This document shows positions 44,823-57,875 of a DNA stretch of 64,000 bases, piece after piece. Under the pieces are notes generated by a model, which was not told the DNA's origin, did no database searches, and saw nothing but the letters and a program-made list of their open reading frames with translations. A program made the translations under genes and the position numbers. The first letter of the stretch is position 1, and each line of letters starts with the position of its first letter. The stretch is from Sipunculus nudus (Eukaryota > Annelida > Sipuncula > Golfingiida > Sipunculidae), in the NCBI GenBank assembly GCA_026874595.1, contig CM049316.1:78587676-78651675 (forward strand), in the 5' to 3' direction.

Positions 44823-47800
44823 CATCATAAAGGTATATGTTTTATTCAGAAATCCCATTCTGATACAAAATGTGAACAAGCATGGAAACACCAATGGAGG
44901 GGTCATAGTTTCTTTTCCCATGGTACAAATCAGGCCAGGGGAACATTAACTTTAATTGGGTGAAAACTAGAATTCACACTGTTGGATAGTAAAGTGGACG
45001 ATGCAGAAAGATTTGTTATGCTATATTGTATCATTCAAGGGTCACATTTTTTGCTGATAAATGCTTATGGTCCTAACAGTGAGACTGAGCAATTATTATG
45101 TTACGAAAATATTTATTATACAATAAATGATATTTTTCAGCCCGATATAGCATTAGGAAGTTTACAATTACTTATTCTAAAGAAAAGAATAGAAGATTTA
45201 AAGATAAATACCTTTCATTAGAAAAAGAAGTAAAAGGAATAGAAGGTGCCATCAGTAGTAATCCGAACCATGAAAACTTAGAAAAATATGAAAAGATCAA
45301 GAATGAATTAGAGGAATGATATAATAAAATAACGGACGGAATTATAATAAGGTCAAGAGCACAATGGCATGAGCAAGGTGAAAGAAATAATAAATACTTT
45401 GTAAACTTGGAAAGGAGAAACAAGAATAAAACTTGAATTAGAAAATTGCTAAACGATGGAAATGAGGTAATAAATCTGGAAAATATTATGAAAGAAATTT
45501 ATAATTTTTTACTGTACAAGATATGAGAGACAAATAGATAAAAACTTTGTTGATTGTGAACATTATTTAGATAGTTGCTCTACCTTACCAGTATTAAGTA
45601 CAGATGAAGCAGAGTTGTATGAAGGTATGATTACTTTAACTGATGTACACAATGCATTAAAAACTTTGGCGAATAACAAGACTACTGGAAATGACGGGCT
45701 TTGCAAAAAAATTTTGATTTATGCTTCTTCAGTGAATTAGGAAGTTATTTGACTACATGTCTTAATAAATGTTATAATTTTGGTGAACTGACTACAAGTC
45801 AAAAACAGTCAGTAATCACTCTTCTTGAGAAACCTGGAAAAGATGTAAGATTCATTAATTCATGGAGACCTATCAGTTTAATAATTGTTGACTGTAAATT
45901 CCTTAGTAAAATACTTGTAGCACGTTTAAATAAAGTTCTGAATAAATTGGTTGATATGGATCAAAATGCATTTGTTCCAGGACGCTACATAGGGGGCTCA
46001 GTACGCCCTATATCAGATATGATTGAGTATTGTAAAGTAGAAAACAAAACTGGAATATTGTTTGGTGCTGACTTCGCTGCAGCTTTTGATTCCGTAGAAC
46101 ATGTGTTTATGTTATCGGTATTGAAACGGTATGGATTTGGACCAACTGGTTAAAATTAGTTCATACAGGTTCACAAAGTTATGTTTTAAATAATAAATAT
46201 TCAACTAGATATTTTCCTGTGTCAAAAGGGATACTAAGCAAGGTGATCCAATTGAACCATATTTGCTCATTCTTGTCATAGAAATCTTAATGCATATGGT
46301 TGGATCAGCAAAATGTAAAAGGCATTCATATAGTTAGCAATGAAGTAAAATTAACAATATTTGCAGATGATGTTACTTTTTTCCTGTCAAATGTTGAGTC
46401 ATTTAAATATTTGATATCAATAATTAACACCTTTGCTAATTTTACTTCATTAAAAGTGAGTTACGAAAAATCAGATGCAGCTTGGTTGGGAAATGGAAGA
46501 AAAAGGATGAAACACCAATTTCATGTTAATGGGTTAATTTAACAAAATCTGCTATTAAAATTCTTGGGATATGGTACACATACAATGAAGAACTTTGTTA
46601 TAAATGCAATTTTCAGACAGTGAAGGAAAAACTTAAGTTACTGTTCAACATTTGGTCAACTAGAAACCTTACAATACTTGGACGTACAGAAATATGTAGA
46701 ACTCTAACCTTACCAAAGATTTTGTATGTTTGTAATATGTGTACCGCACCAAAAATATTTATTAATAATATCACATTACTCATGAGACAGTTTCTATGGA
46801 AGGGTAAGCGACCTAAAGTCAAATATGAGACAGTCATTGGATCCTATGACCGGGGAGGTTTGAGCTTCCCAGATGTGGGTAAAAGATTAAAAACTCAGTA
46901 TGTAATGTGGATAAAAATTAACCACAGGTTCAGATAGAACATGGAAAACAATACCTCAGTACTACTTGAAAGCAATTGGAGGTATAGTTGCAATTTCACT
47001 GAATTTGATCTAAAGAGAATTGCATGTCAAATGTTGCCATTTTATAAAGAAATGCCTGAAAGACTGGTCATATTTTGTTAAAAAGTACCCTGAATCAGCC
47101 CAGGAAGGTATCTTACATGCAGCCTTTGTGGAATAATTGTTATTTCAAGTTCAATAAAAAGTCTTTTTTTGTAAAATATTTTGATAGTTTAAACATCAGA
47201 ACGATGAAAGACCTTTTAACAAATAATGGTTATGTGTCTACTTGGCACGAATTGAGGGTAAGGTACCCACCATAATCATTCAGCAAGTATTTGTCATTGA
47301 GATCTGTTATAGGTTCAATACCTCAAGACTGGATTAGTTTATGTATATCAGAAGAGTTAATAGAAATTAGAGGACAATGTGTTGTTACAGATACCGGAAT
47401 TATTGATTTAGCAGAGATTACATCTAAACGGTGTATGATTCACTTATTAAAAAGAAGAGCACTCAGCCAACAACATTAAAGAAGTGGGCTGAAAGAGGGG
47501 AAATTAGTTGTGAACAATTTACACAATATTATGTTGCAGCCCATCAAATTTCACTTGATATGTATAGCAGGGAATTCCAGTATAAGATATTACATAACTA
47601 TTTATCTGTCAACTCTCTGCTTTACAAGTGGAATCTTTCTGACAGTCCACGGTGTTCAAATTGTTTTCTTGACTATGAAACAGTGATTCATTTGTTCTGT
47701 GAATATTTTGTGTCCAAAAATGTATACTTTGGAATTCAGACATGGCTTTAAACAGCGAATGTATATTTGCCTTCTCTTAATGTCACAGCTATATTGTTTG

Positions 47801-48278
47801 GGGTATAACCTGTTAAGGAAAACCTCTTACTGAATCAGCTTATCATGACCTACAAAATGGTTATTTATTTAAAAAGAAATGACCATGACACTAATTTATT
47901 TGCGTGTTTTACTAATAAATTGAAACTCTTGCAAAATATTGAATATGAAATAGCTCAGAATAAAGGAAAATTAAATGTACATCTCCATAAGTGGGGGAAA
48001 ATATTACTACAGTTGTTAAATTAATATATTAGACTGTATATAAATGCTATGAAAGAGAGATTTCCTGTCCTCATTCAATAAGTCACTATTATATTACATT
48101 TTGTTATTGTTTGATAGTATATCGTATGATGTTATTTGTGAGGAAAAAGTATCATTAATGTATGAAATATCGTTAACATGTCTGTAAAGTTCTTGTTTTT
48201 GTATAATGCCCTGTTTTTATTGTATAATGTTATGTTTGTATTTGTATTTGTTTGTAATTGTATGTATATATGAATAAA

Positions 48279-51200
48279 AAAAGTTACTATTATTCAGGAA
48301 ATAAAAAAATCCCGACTCTCTCAGTATATAAGCCTTTTTTGGCTGAAGCCATTGGTTATGATTTATATGCACCGAGATAGAGAGTGGTGGTCAGTTGTTT
48401 TACTGTACACATTGACCGGAACCTGTTGCTCCTTTGCCTGATGAACCTGTTGTTACTATGGGAAGACTTCGCCTGGCATCCTCTCCATCCTTTAATACTT
48501 CAAAACCATATAACGGGCGGCATCGCAAAAGGGGAGGAAAATGTATAAGATTGATTTAGGATAGATAAAAATATATTCAGCAAGAGTTAGAATATATGTG
48601 CCCGATGCATGCCCGAGAAGTGAGCAAGTCGCTATCTAGGGCGCCTTTCTGTGTACACTTCCGGGCACCAGAACCTATCGAAAGCATGGTCATGCTTTCT
48701 GAGTTGATATTATCAAGACATTTCTTGATTTTTATAAAAATAAAGTAGCAAAAGGAGATCATACCAGGTCTCACAAACTCTGGTGCTGTCGCGTAATAAA
48801 ACACCAGTGCCCCGGAGAATTATGTAATTACATTTTATTATTGCATTGTAATTACGTTTTTATTAACACCCGTCCGAAGTCGGTTGTTTCCTCCAGGTCC
48901 TACAGTTTTCTCCATCCTTGCAACTAACGAACACCGCCAATTCAGCAATGGAGAGTTAGTCGTATTAGTTATTATAACAAGTTGTAAAATCAATGGAAAA
49001 AAAATAAGTTTATATTTAATTTTATTCATTTATCAAAACAATTATTCTTGAATTTCGGTCCAAGGGTGGAGGGGGGGGGGGGTAATAAAATCCATTAAAA
49101 TCCATTTTAGAATACCGGATCATAATGATGAATGGAAAATATCATGAAGATGTAAAGCACTTAGAGAGCACAGGCCATCCAGAATCACATATAATGTTAC
49201 TCAGGGTCCACCCATCAGCAAATTTATTTTCAATTCATTGAGGAGTTTTGGAGGAACAAACAGACATTAGGAATAAACATATAACCTTTGTTAACTGTGT
49301 TGGCGGAGGAAATGACCTTCAGTGGTAAATGACCTTCAAGGTAATAAACCCCTTTACATGAAATGTTCTGCACGCGCGAAAACAATGTGTCAGTGGGACC
49401 ACTGTTCCGGATGTCCTCAAGTTTAATAGCCTGACAACCCGACTCCGTAGGCAATCGGATAATTGGGCTGGTAATCTGGTCGTAATGCGAGAGGGTCGAT
49501 ATGACGCTACCAGTTTAACTCCTTGACAATTTGATATCGCAAATCCTTTATGAAGAATTTACATTTTAAACATCATAGAAATATTGGTATACATTAACGA
49601 GTAACTTTAAATTTAAACCGGTTTTAAAAACAGTTGTGACGGTCCTGTTCTTCATCAGTTATTTGATATAGGAAGGGTAACCGTGCACCCCCTCTGAAGA
49701 TCCCCAAGTATGTCCGATTAATGAATTAAGATGTTAATATTGGTTAGTTTGGGATACACTACCCTTTTAGGCCGTTTAAAGACAACCGCGTCGTTACCCG
49801 CGTTACCCGTTACCCGCGGACAGGTAGCTTTGACATTTGTGAAGTTCTAGTGCACTTATCTATTAGTTTTTGACACTCTTACGGATTCCTCTGATAAAAT
49901 AATGAATATTTGGCCTTATACACATGCCGCTATTAAATCTATTTTATAGTACCCCTTGTATATTGGATGAATGTCATGTCCCATGTTCCTCTCTAGATGC
50001 ACTTAATTTTCACTGTGATGCTTCCCTAAAAGTAGAAATAGTTATTCCTCTTAACCTGAAGATGTTCATTGGCTTTAAAAATAATGAGAGCTCTCTCTCG
50101 AGCAATTTTTGAACACATAATAATCATAGGAACATTCTAATAGATTGATAACCAATCCGTTTTATGCTAATCCATCTTAAATATTGTGATGTATTTGTCC
50201 ACAAAATGGAAGACCAAATATTAACAAAATAATTTACTTAGTCTGAAAGTATAAGCTCTATGCATTGAACTCGTACAGTACGGGATAAGTATCTAGTGTT
50301 ATTTGTTATCTAGTGTTATCTCAATATTAACACTAGATTTCAAGTCCTATCCAAAGGAGAAAAAACAAGGGGGCATGTATAAAAGTTTCAATTATTATAC
50401 AAAAATATTAATTACGGCTTATACAGCTTAATAAGTATATTGAGTGTTGATTGATTTTTTTTTAAATGTATTTAATTATTTGATATTCATGTTTTTGTTA
50501 CAATAAGATTTTGACTGATTCATAAGTAGTCTTGTTCTTTTTAAATTACTTACCATGTCGTTTACAGATTCTCTTGCAAGGAAACGTACTTGGTATTTTA
50601 AATTGTTAACAAATCACACGATCTTAATGTATATTGATGCAACAGAGTGTATATTTTTTATGAAGATTTCTTTTCAATTCGATCGTAACTAATGGAAGGA
50701 CATGGTACAGGAGTTTTAACAGCAGCAAGAAAGAAGGGATTATATATGTGCTATTCATTGGGAAAATTTAATTCAAAACCTACATATCATTTATGGTTGT
50801 AAATATTACGAAAATTAAAGAGTAAACAGAGAGATGTATTTAATATGAATCAATCAGAATCTGTGGGTTCTAAACAGAAAAATCTGCGTGGAGAATACTT
50901 AACTAGGTCTTGTGACTTTTAGATAATTCATAGTCCCACTTGAGTAAATCACCTAAAATCCATCAGGTTAATATGGTTCTGATTTACTTCAAGAGGCTAT
51001 GAGCAGCGGTATGTGCTACACCGGGGCAATGTATGAACCCAGCTCAGAGAAACGTACAACACGGTTCACAAACTTTCTCGTCAGCTCTTGAACAATTCAG
51101 GTAACAATACCAATGTATTCGACTGAGGCTCGTTGGGACAAAGCAATAATCCGATCTCACAATGGGAAAAAATACATTGAATAAAAAACATGATAGTGAT

Positions 51201-51999
51201 TCAGTTTACCTAAAATTAAAATTTGGTCCTCCAAACATTCCGTAAAAATTCGTTCATTTCTTTTTGCGTAAGTTGCTAACAATCAAACGAACCAACCAAG
51301 GGAAAACAAAATAAAACATAAACCTTTTACCTCCCGTCTGAATTGTAATAAAGAGGTCAAAGAGTGTACCAAGGGGGAAATTTCCAGCGTTGAATTCTTA
51401 AGGGTTCGTATGAAGCGCCATCTAGTGTAAGAGTATAACATTGATATTTGAACACGAAGCAATTGGCAGAAGGGTAAAAAAAAGGGTTGGTTTCTCAAGC
51501 AGGTTTTCCAGAAATCAGTGCTGGAGGACATTTTTATCTTTTAATTCTAAATTTTCGATTAAAAGTTCATAGGATCTAGGTAGACCATGATAATACACCA
51601 AAATGTTGCCGAATTTGTATTATTTTATTTTCTTGAAAAAAAAATGAATCGATAAATTTCTACTGAAAATGCAGGGGAAGGGGAGAGGTGTCAAAAATGG
51701 ACTTTTAGAATATTTTAACTTTAAAGTGTGCATCCAAAAAATAATTTTTAGTTCTTTCAAAACAAATTTGTATTATCAAATGAGTGTCTTATCATATACT
51801 CGGCAGTATAATTGAATTAAAACTAAACTTGAACTACCGCTGATTACATCTCTGAGACGTGACGACTTCGATGTTCCCGACTGCAAATAGGTGGTATAAA
51901 CTGAAATGAAAAGATATACAGAAATATATATAAATATATAACTTACTTGAGACCCCGAAAATGCATCATATTGTTAAACACAGATGTCGCCGATCTCAC
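48279..51999. other. Copy A, no gene recognised
   Basis: AT-rich. A 918-bp part (48841-49758) is absent from copy B. Short ORFs are identical between the copies but show no family motif. G-rich run at 49071-49082. Confidence 0.55.
48325..48332 (+). promoter_or_regulatory. TATA-box-like site (copy A)
   Basis: TATATAAG after a CTCTCTCAG stretch, followed about 130 bases later by an ATG opening a 33-codon frame (MGRLRLASSP). It is duplicated at 57918-57925. It could be a promoter of an unrecognised LTR or gene, or chance in AT-rich DNA. Confidence 0.2.
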
Positions 52000-52028
52000 A
52001 ATGTCTGGGTACCGGCACTCTGGTATAC

Positions 52029-52215
52029 CTGTGGTATTATTACATAAGACTGATCGTCCCTCGCAGCAGGCTGCCAACTCTCCATGAAGCCTGCGTAAAA
52101 AGACCCTCCAGCAAACACCGAGTTTCCTGTCCCAGTATTATAGGTGCACCAACAGTTCATATACAACAACAAAAACTTTCTATGGTTAAAAAACAAACAA
52201 AACAGCTGTGTCATT
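52029..52215 (-). other. Possible host exon or exon relic (copy A)
   Basis: On minus, a frame with NTGTGNSVFAGGSFYAGFM and QPAARDDQSYVIIPQ ends at CCACAG before a good donor GTATAC (52028-52027). The composition is richer than its surroundings and protein-like, but I see no second exon to join and cannot name a domain. An identical copy is at 60685-60871. Confidence 0.25.
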
Positions 52216-54042
52216 TTCTATTTCACAAGCTAGGAAACGTCGCCACGTCCACCAGTTAGTTTCGAACAGATTAGTTCAGTTCATTACTTAAAACATCAAC
52301 AGGAAAGACAAGGCTATAACCATTGGAAAGAGTTGCAAGTATTTATTACTGAAAGGTATTATATCATAATACATGCAACTACATTTGCTCATTCAAAAGT
52401 TGATTTCGGATTTTTGCAATGTTAAATTATTAAGTTTAGCTGTTCAAACCATAGATAATGTCAGCAATGTTATAGGAACCTCTTCTGTCCGTGCAGTTGT
52501 CCAGCATAATAAGGTTCGTCTGTTGGCTATTCCTTGATTCGTCTGCTGGATTTGGTTCTGTGTATCATATACTTAAAATATCAGTCCTAGGTTGATTATA
52601 ACTGGGATCTATGCCAGTCTTACACAGGGATTACTAGTTTATGTACCCGGAGTTCCATGGTTACCCCATGGCTTAACGATTTGGGCGTCCAGACGGAACC
52701 TTACAATACTCTAGGCTTGAATGTGGGAGCCACTATCGGCCCGTGTTTGGTGATCCGCCAAAGATAAAATATGAATATCTGCATAACAAGATAATATGTA
52801 AAACCTAATAACAAATCTGTGGTTGCTTTCTGAAGGACTACTTCTGGATTTAAATGGTAGCATGCTTTTAGGTGAATTATAGGTGTTAAATTCAACATAT
52901 GGTGAATATGTTAAGTGGTATTAATAAAAAAAATGGTCTTATTAGACAGGTGGTCTTTCAGACAGCTTCCTCTTTATAAGCGTCAGACCGTAGTCAGATC
53001 TATCAACAGTAATATCAACTTGGCTACTCCACCAATATATAAAATATAGATCTAGCCATAATAATGTCCACACCGATTTTGATTATGCACTATAACTGTT
53101 TAACACTGAGGAACGTTATACATCGGGCGTATGTATGCATAAAAAAACAACCCGGTAAAGAGGGACTGTAACAGTTATTCAGATCTCTATGACCGGTTCC
53201 ACGAAGCCTTTCGGTAAAGTAAGTGGTCTCAGTTACATACCTATGTACAGACTCACGACAAGAACGCCTGTGTATGAAAAATCAGACCATTTGGTCATTT
53301 AGACAGACCCCCATTTTGACGTCAGGTGTGACATCGGGTATGATTACAATTTTTCTTCACAAAATCGTAGTCCAAGCCCTCTATTCGAATAATCCGACTG
53401 ATGCAACTTTGGCATCCTTGGGGAAATTTTTTTATAACGGTTTTAAATTTTGAATTTTAAAAATAAAAAAAATAATATATAGCATCACTTTTGTTGATAA
53501 GAAAAGCTCAGTTTACATACTGATTCACATTTAACGTACCATAGGCATTTTGCGACCTATTCTTGGTGTATTTTTTCCACTTTAACAGTCATCTTGATTT
53601 TTTATTTTCAATTTAAATTATGAAATATGAAAATATGTTTATATTCAATGGTTTATGGGCATATTTTATCAGGAACGCGAATTGGACATAATTTTGATTT
53701 GATGAAAACATGCTTGCTGCATAAAGATCTATTAACTGTAGTTGTTGTCATAAGCGATAACAAGAGGTGGAGTTATAGAAGTGACAATGTATGTATATGC
53801 GTTGGCAACTGAATAACACTCACCAAATGAAGTTTTATAATATTGAGTTGAAGCTAATCATGAATCATGTTTACAAGAAAAATTGATTTAACACCTTAAA
53901 TGGGTCTCCTGTGGGGGAAACATATACTTGTTTCAGGTCGGTGCGATCTCTTGATTTACATAATCTAAGAGGTGACTTCTCTTAATATGTGGGGGAAATA
54001 CCTTGTTAATGAAATTATTGACATAATTGTGGTGTCGCCATC
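52216..54042. other. Copy A, no gene recognised
   Basis: AT-rich unique sequence between the possible exon and the gypsy LTR. Short ORFs lack support. Confidence 0.5.
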
Positions 54043-54406
54043 TGTAAGCCTAAAACAAGGATATTTGAAATGATATGTTTCCATTTGTTGTCGAGTTGTG
54101 TAATGTTTTGTTAGAGATGCGCAAATTCTATGACAGGTTAGGTGTGGCCATGACAGGGATAAACCCGTCAGAATAAGGATACTTATTATAATAATGTGAC
54201 AGTGGCAACTGATAACACTAAACGGACTCAGAACTTTTTCTGACGACCTTTTAATCCCATGTGTTGTGCAAACACATAACAAAGAACAATAGTCTCACAC
54301 AGCCAAAGTCTTGGTTATCATCATTAACTGTACCCATGACAAAGTGTCCTTTTTTTATGCATGAAATGTGTCCTTTAAATGTGAATTAAATAATTACATT
54401 TTTACA
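54043..54406 (-). repeat. Probable gypsy 3' LTR, copy A
   Basis: On minus, the purine tract AGGGAGGAGA ends directly at TGTAAAAATG (54406), and a TG...CA segment of 364 bp closes at GGCTTACA (54043). The left limit is tentative because no second LTR is available for comparison. Confidence 0.45.
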
Positions 54407-54760
54407 TCTCCTCCCTGTTAATTCACAAATAATAAAAATCCAAGGACAAGTCCAATTAGTAATTTAACTACTGTTACATAGCATGTGGTATGCAACTTTC
54501 CTTTAAGTTGACATGTTCCACTGGTGCTAATGCAGTTTAACAATAGTCTCTCTTGTTATTTTAACTGTGGAAATAACAATTAATGTGCAACAATGTAACA
54601 TGAATTTTACTCTTACTCTATCACTTAGAATAACAAGGATGTGGGAAGACTACCACAGAGCCTTGGGAAATTACCAAAGGGATTATTCAACCCTGTATAT
54701 ATGGTAATTTCCACTAACACACAATTAATAAGTCAATCTGTCAGGTGGTTTCCGGGCACG

Positions 54761-56373
54761 TTACGAACGACGTACTGGATCAACTGGTGTCGCAGGCAAT
54801 TTGCGTAGTGGTGTAGTTTGTTTGTTTGTCAACTCACTGGCTGGTTCAATGATTTCAGCTGGTACCACAGGTACTTTCAACTTAGTTCCATCATTGACTA
54901 CCGGCTTAACAGGCAAGTTACTGGCAGAATCCCCCTTGGACTGCAACTTCTGGAATAGCTGTCCTTGGCTGGTTGTCATATCTAGAGCGAATTTGATCAT
55001 TATGTTTACGTGTCAACCGACCATCAACACTGATCAGTACTGAGAGGGGTCCTGTAGTTTTTACTACTACTCCCTCAAGCCAAATTGGACCAGAGCTAAA
55101 GTTCTTGGCATATACCAAGTCTCCCTCCTGAAAATGGCGTACCCGCGAAGAGGAATCATGATAAAATATATGTCGTGCTTGATGTTGGCGTACATGGGAA
55201 CCCACATTAGGAAACAACAAATCCAGATGACTTCTGGGCTGTCGACCAAATAACATTTCAGCAGGAGACACACCTGTAGTTGTTTGAGGAGTAATCCTGT
55301 ATTGAAACAGAAATCTTGATAACCGTGTTTTTTGGTCCCATCGGTTATTTTTCTCATGGCAGCCTTGAAGATTTGTACTCCCCTTTCAGCTAACCCATTC
55401 GTGGCTGGATGAATCGGAGCCGATCTTATGTGACTCATACCATTCTGTCTGATAAACTCCTGAAACATTTCACAGGTGAACACTGCAGCATTGTCCGAAA
55501 CAATAGTATTAGGCAATCCATGCACAGCAATCTGTAATCTCAGTTCGCCAATTGTTCTTTTTGCTGTGATTGATTCCATAGGAATTACATCTTTCCACTT
55601 AGTAGTTGCATCCACAATAATAAGAAACATCAGGTTTAAATATGGTCCTGCAAAGTCAATATGTAACCTCGTCCAAGGTTTAGCTCGCCATTCCCAGGGT
55701 TGTAATGGTGACTCTGAAGGGCTGTTCCGATTTCTCTGACAAATATCACACTGACGAAAGGCAGATTCTATCTGTGAATCCATACCCGGCCACCAAACAT
55801 ATGATCTGGCAAGACCCTTCATACGTGAAATTCCTGGATGGGCTGCATGCAGTTGTGTTGTCACAGCATCTCGACACATTGGTTGAACCACTACACGCGA
55901 ACTCCATAGTATGCAGCCTTTGTGTACACTCAACTCATTTTGCCTTGCTTTGTAGGGTCTCATCTCTTTATCCTTGATATCATCTGGCCATCCATGTAAA
56001 ATATATCTGTATACTTGTGAAAATCCCGGTCCTTGGCAGTTCCCCTTGCTATATCTTGAGCTGTCATTGGAAATGACGTATTCACTACATCCATCAGTAA
56101 CATAGTTTCATTCGGAAGCGGAACCACATCTGGTGAATCCCGCAAGGGCAGGCGACTTAGTGCATCAGCATTGCAGTGTCCTTCTCCAGGCCTATAGGCA
56201 AGTGTATAATCATAGGCACTCAAGGTCAATGACCATCTCTGTTTCCTAGCAGAGGCCATAGCTGGTAGTCCTTTGGTTTCTTTAAATAACTTTGTAAGAG
56301 GTTTATGATCAGTGAAAATGGTAAATTTTCTTCCATACAAATACTGGTGAAATTTCTTAGTACCAAATACCAC
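54761..56373 (-). pseudogene. Gypsy RNase H end, integrase and tail, copy A
   Basis: RNase H end (FTIFTDHKPLTKLF, NADALSRLP), integrase zinc domain with His-His-Cys-Cys (HAAHPGIS, then CDICQRN), and a core with Asp in HIDFAGP, Asp in TIVSDNA and Glu in NGLAERG. The frame shifts near 55300, where the reading continues in the frame that gives SPAEMLFGRQPRS. A GPIWLEGVV-type C-terminal domain and a short basic tail ending PVRRS follow. The integrase would insert element cDNA; this copy cannot make it whole. Confidence 0.85.
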
Positions 56374-56382
56374 TGCTAAAGC

Positions 56383-57463
56383 CTACTTCTCAATGTGAGA
56401 ATAACCTTTTTCTGCACTGGATAAAGTTCTGGAAGCAAATGCAACTAGCTGATCTTTGCCATCACTGGTTTGATGCGACAGAACTGCGCCAACACCATAA
56501 GGTGATGCATCACAGGCAAGTATCAGTTCTTTGTTTGGGTCATAATGCACTAAGACCTTGTCAGAGTTCAACATTAATTTTGAAGTCGTGAACGCTTGCT
56601 CTTGATCACTTGTCCAATTCCACTGCTCATCCTTTCTTAACAGCTTGTGCAACGGTTCTAACGCTGACGCTAGGTTAGGAAGAAATCTTCCTTATAGTTG
56701 AGCATACCCAGATAGGACTTTAACTCAGTGACATTAGTAGGACTCTGAGCTTCTTGAATTGCTCTAACCTTTTCTTGCAAGGGATGTAAACCTTCCCTGT
56801 CAATTTTGTATCCAAGGTAACACACTTCAGGAACTTGGAAAACACATTTCTCCTGACGCAGTCTTAGTCCTGACTAAGCTAATCTCTGGAGTACCGTCTC
56901 AAGTGTTTTCAAATGATTCTGTTCGATTTTCCCATTACATAAGATGTCGTCTAAGTAGACAACTCAACCCGGAATATCACCTAATATTCCCTCCATAGTT
57001 CTTTGGAATTTACTGTGAGACGATAATCCCAACAGATTCTTACAGTGTTATTAGGTTACATAACCGGAACTATGGGACAAGTCCATTCTGAGTATCTCAC
57101 TGGTTCAATTACACCCTCGGATTCTAGACGATCTAATTCACAGTCAACTTTAGCCTTCAAAGAGAAAGGAACAACACGGGGTTCATGAAACCTTGGCGAA
57201 GCATCACTGTTGATATGAATCTTCACTTTAGTGTCTTTCAAACAGCCAAGTTCTGCCTTGAACACATCTGAGTATTTTGATACTAGGTCATGATAATGCT
57301 GGTCTTTCTTAGACTCTGTGATAGTACATATGTCAGCCCAATTAAGCTTAATATGTTTAAGCCAGTTTCTACCAATCAGACTTGGTCCTGAACTGTTTAG
57401 TACCATTAAAGGCAAACGATGGCTTTGATTCTCATAATCAACTTGAACATATATCTCACCCAT
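56383..57463 (-). pseudogene. Gypsy protease end, RT and RNase H start, copy A
   Basis: The end of the protease (LIGRNWLKH) and the RT entry (SEGVIEPVRYSEWTCPIVPV) are followed by a deletion, then MEGILGDIPG, an in-frame TGA, and VVYLDDIL with the catalytic Asp pair. The RNase H start is LILACDASPYGVGAVLSHQ. A TAG splits HIEK from ALAVVFGTKKF at the 56383/56373 boundary. Confidence 0.82.
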
Positions 57464-57507
57464 AACAGGTATAGTTTCTCCAGTATAGGTCTTCAGTATT
57501 GCTGAGG

Positions 57508-57875
57508 ATAAATTGAAACTCTTGCAAAATATTGAATATGAAATAGCTCAGAATAAAGGAAAATTAAATGTACATCTCCATAAGTGGGGGAAAATATTAC
57601 TACAGTTGTTAAATTAATATATTAGACTGTATATAAATGCTATGAAAGAGAGATTTCCTGTCCTCATTCAATAAGTCACTATTATATTACATTTTGTTAT
57701 TGTTTGATAGTATATCGTATGATGTTATTTGTGAGGAAAAAGTATCATTAATGTATGAAATATCGTTAACATGTCTGTAAAGTTCTTGTTTTTGTATAAT
57801 GCCCTGTTTTTATTGTATAATGTTATGTTTGTATTTGTATTTGTTTGTAATTGTATGTATATATGAATAAAAAAA
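57508..57875 (+). pseudogene. LINE 3' end carried in copy B
   Basis: Repeats A 47915-48282: the last LINE codons (KLLQNIEYEIAQN type) and the 3' UTR up to the AATAAAAAAAG end. Confidence 0.85.

Larger units (their letters stand above)
44299..47751 (+). pseudogene. LINE ORF2 (endonuclease and RT), heavily broken
   Basis: The endonuclease start ILSINAKGIRNYIKRRKLF is followed by the insert and then by SHGTNQARGTLTLI and LLINAYGPNSE. The C-terminal half of the endonuclease is missing before KKRIEDLK. Linker GERNNKYFVNLERRN, RT blocks SWRPISLI, ADFAAAFDS (catalytic Asp) and FADDVTFFL (catalytic Asp pair), then thumb TRNLTILGRTEICRTLTLPK and C-terminal RCSNCFLDYETVIHLF are spread over at least seven frame segments. 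Confidence 0.85.
43029..48278 (+). mobile_element. Second L1/Tx1-like LINE, ORF1 and ORF2, decayed
   Basis: ORF1 (to 43818) and ORF2 (44299-47751) are both recognisable but broken by many frameshifts and stops. The 3' UTR runs to an AATAAAAAAAG end at about 48278. ORF2 also carries a 333-bp insert and an internal deletion after the first half of the endonuclease. It is more diverged than the LINE at 1-3336 and belongs to a different family of the same general type. Confidence 0.87.
47915..57507 (+). repeat. Tandem segmental duplication, copy A (9593 bp)
   Basis: Starts inside the 3' end of the LINE at ATAAATTGAAACTC and ends inside the gypsy protease region. The next base begins copy B with the same ATAAATTGAAACTC. 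Copy A is contiguous with the rest of the LINE, so it keeps the original left context. Confidence 0.95.
54043..57507 (-). mobile_element. Ty3/gypsy LTR retrotransposon, 5'-truncated, copy A
   Basis: On minus: the end of the protease/start of RT (57463 downward), RT with the YLDD box near 56960, RNase H, integrase and a C-terminal tail, then a polypurine tract and a probable 3' LTR. Gag, the 5' LTR and most of the protease are absent because the duplication breakpoint at 57507/57508 cuts the element. Part of the RT core between the CPIVP motif and the YLDD region is deleted, and there are several stops and frameshifts, so it is not functional. Confidence 0.88.
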
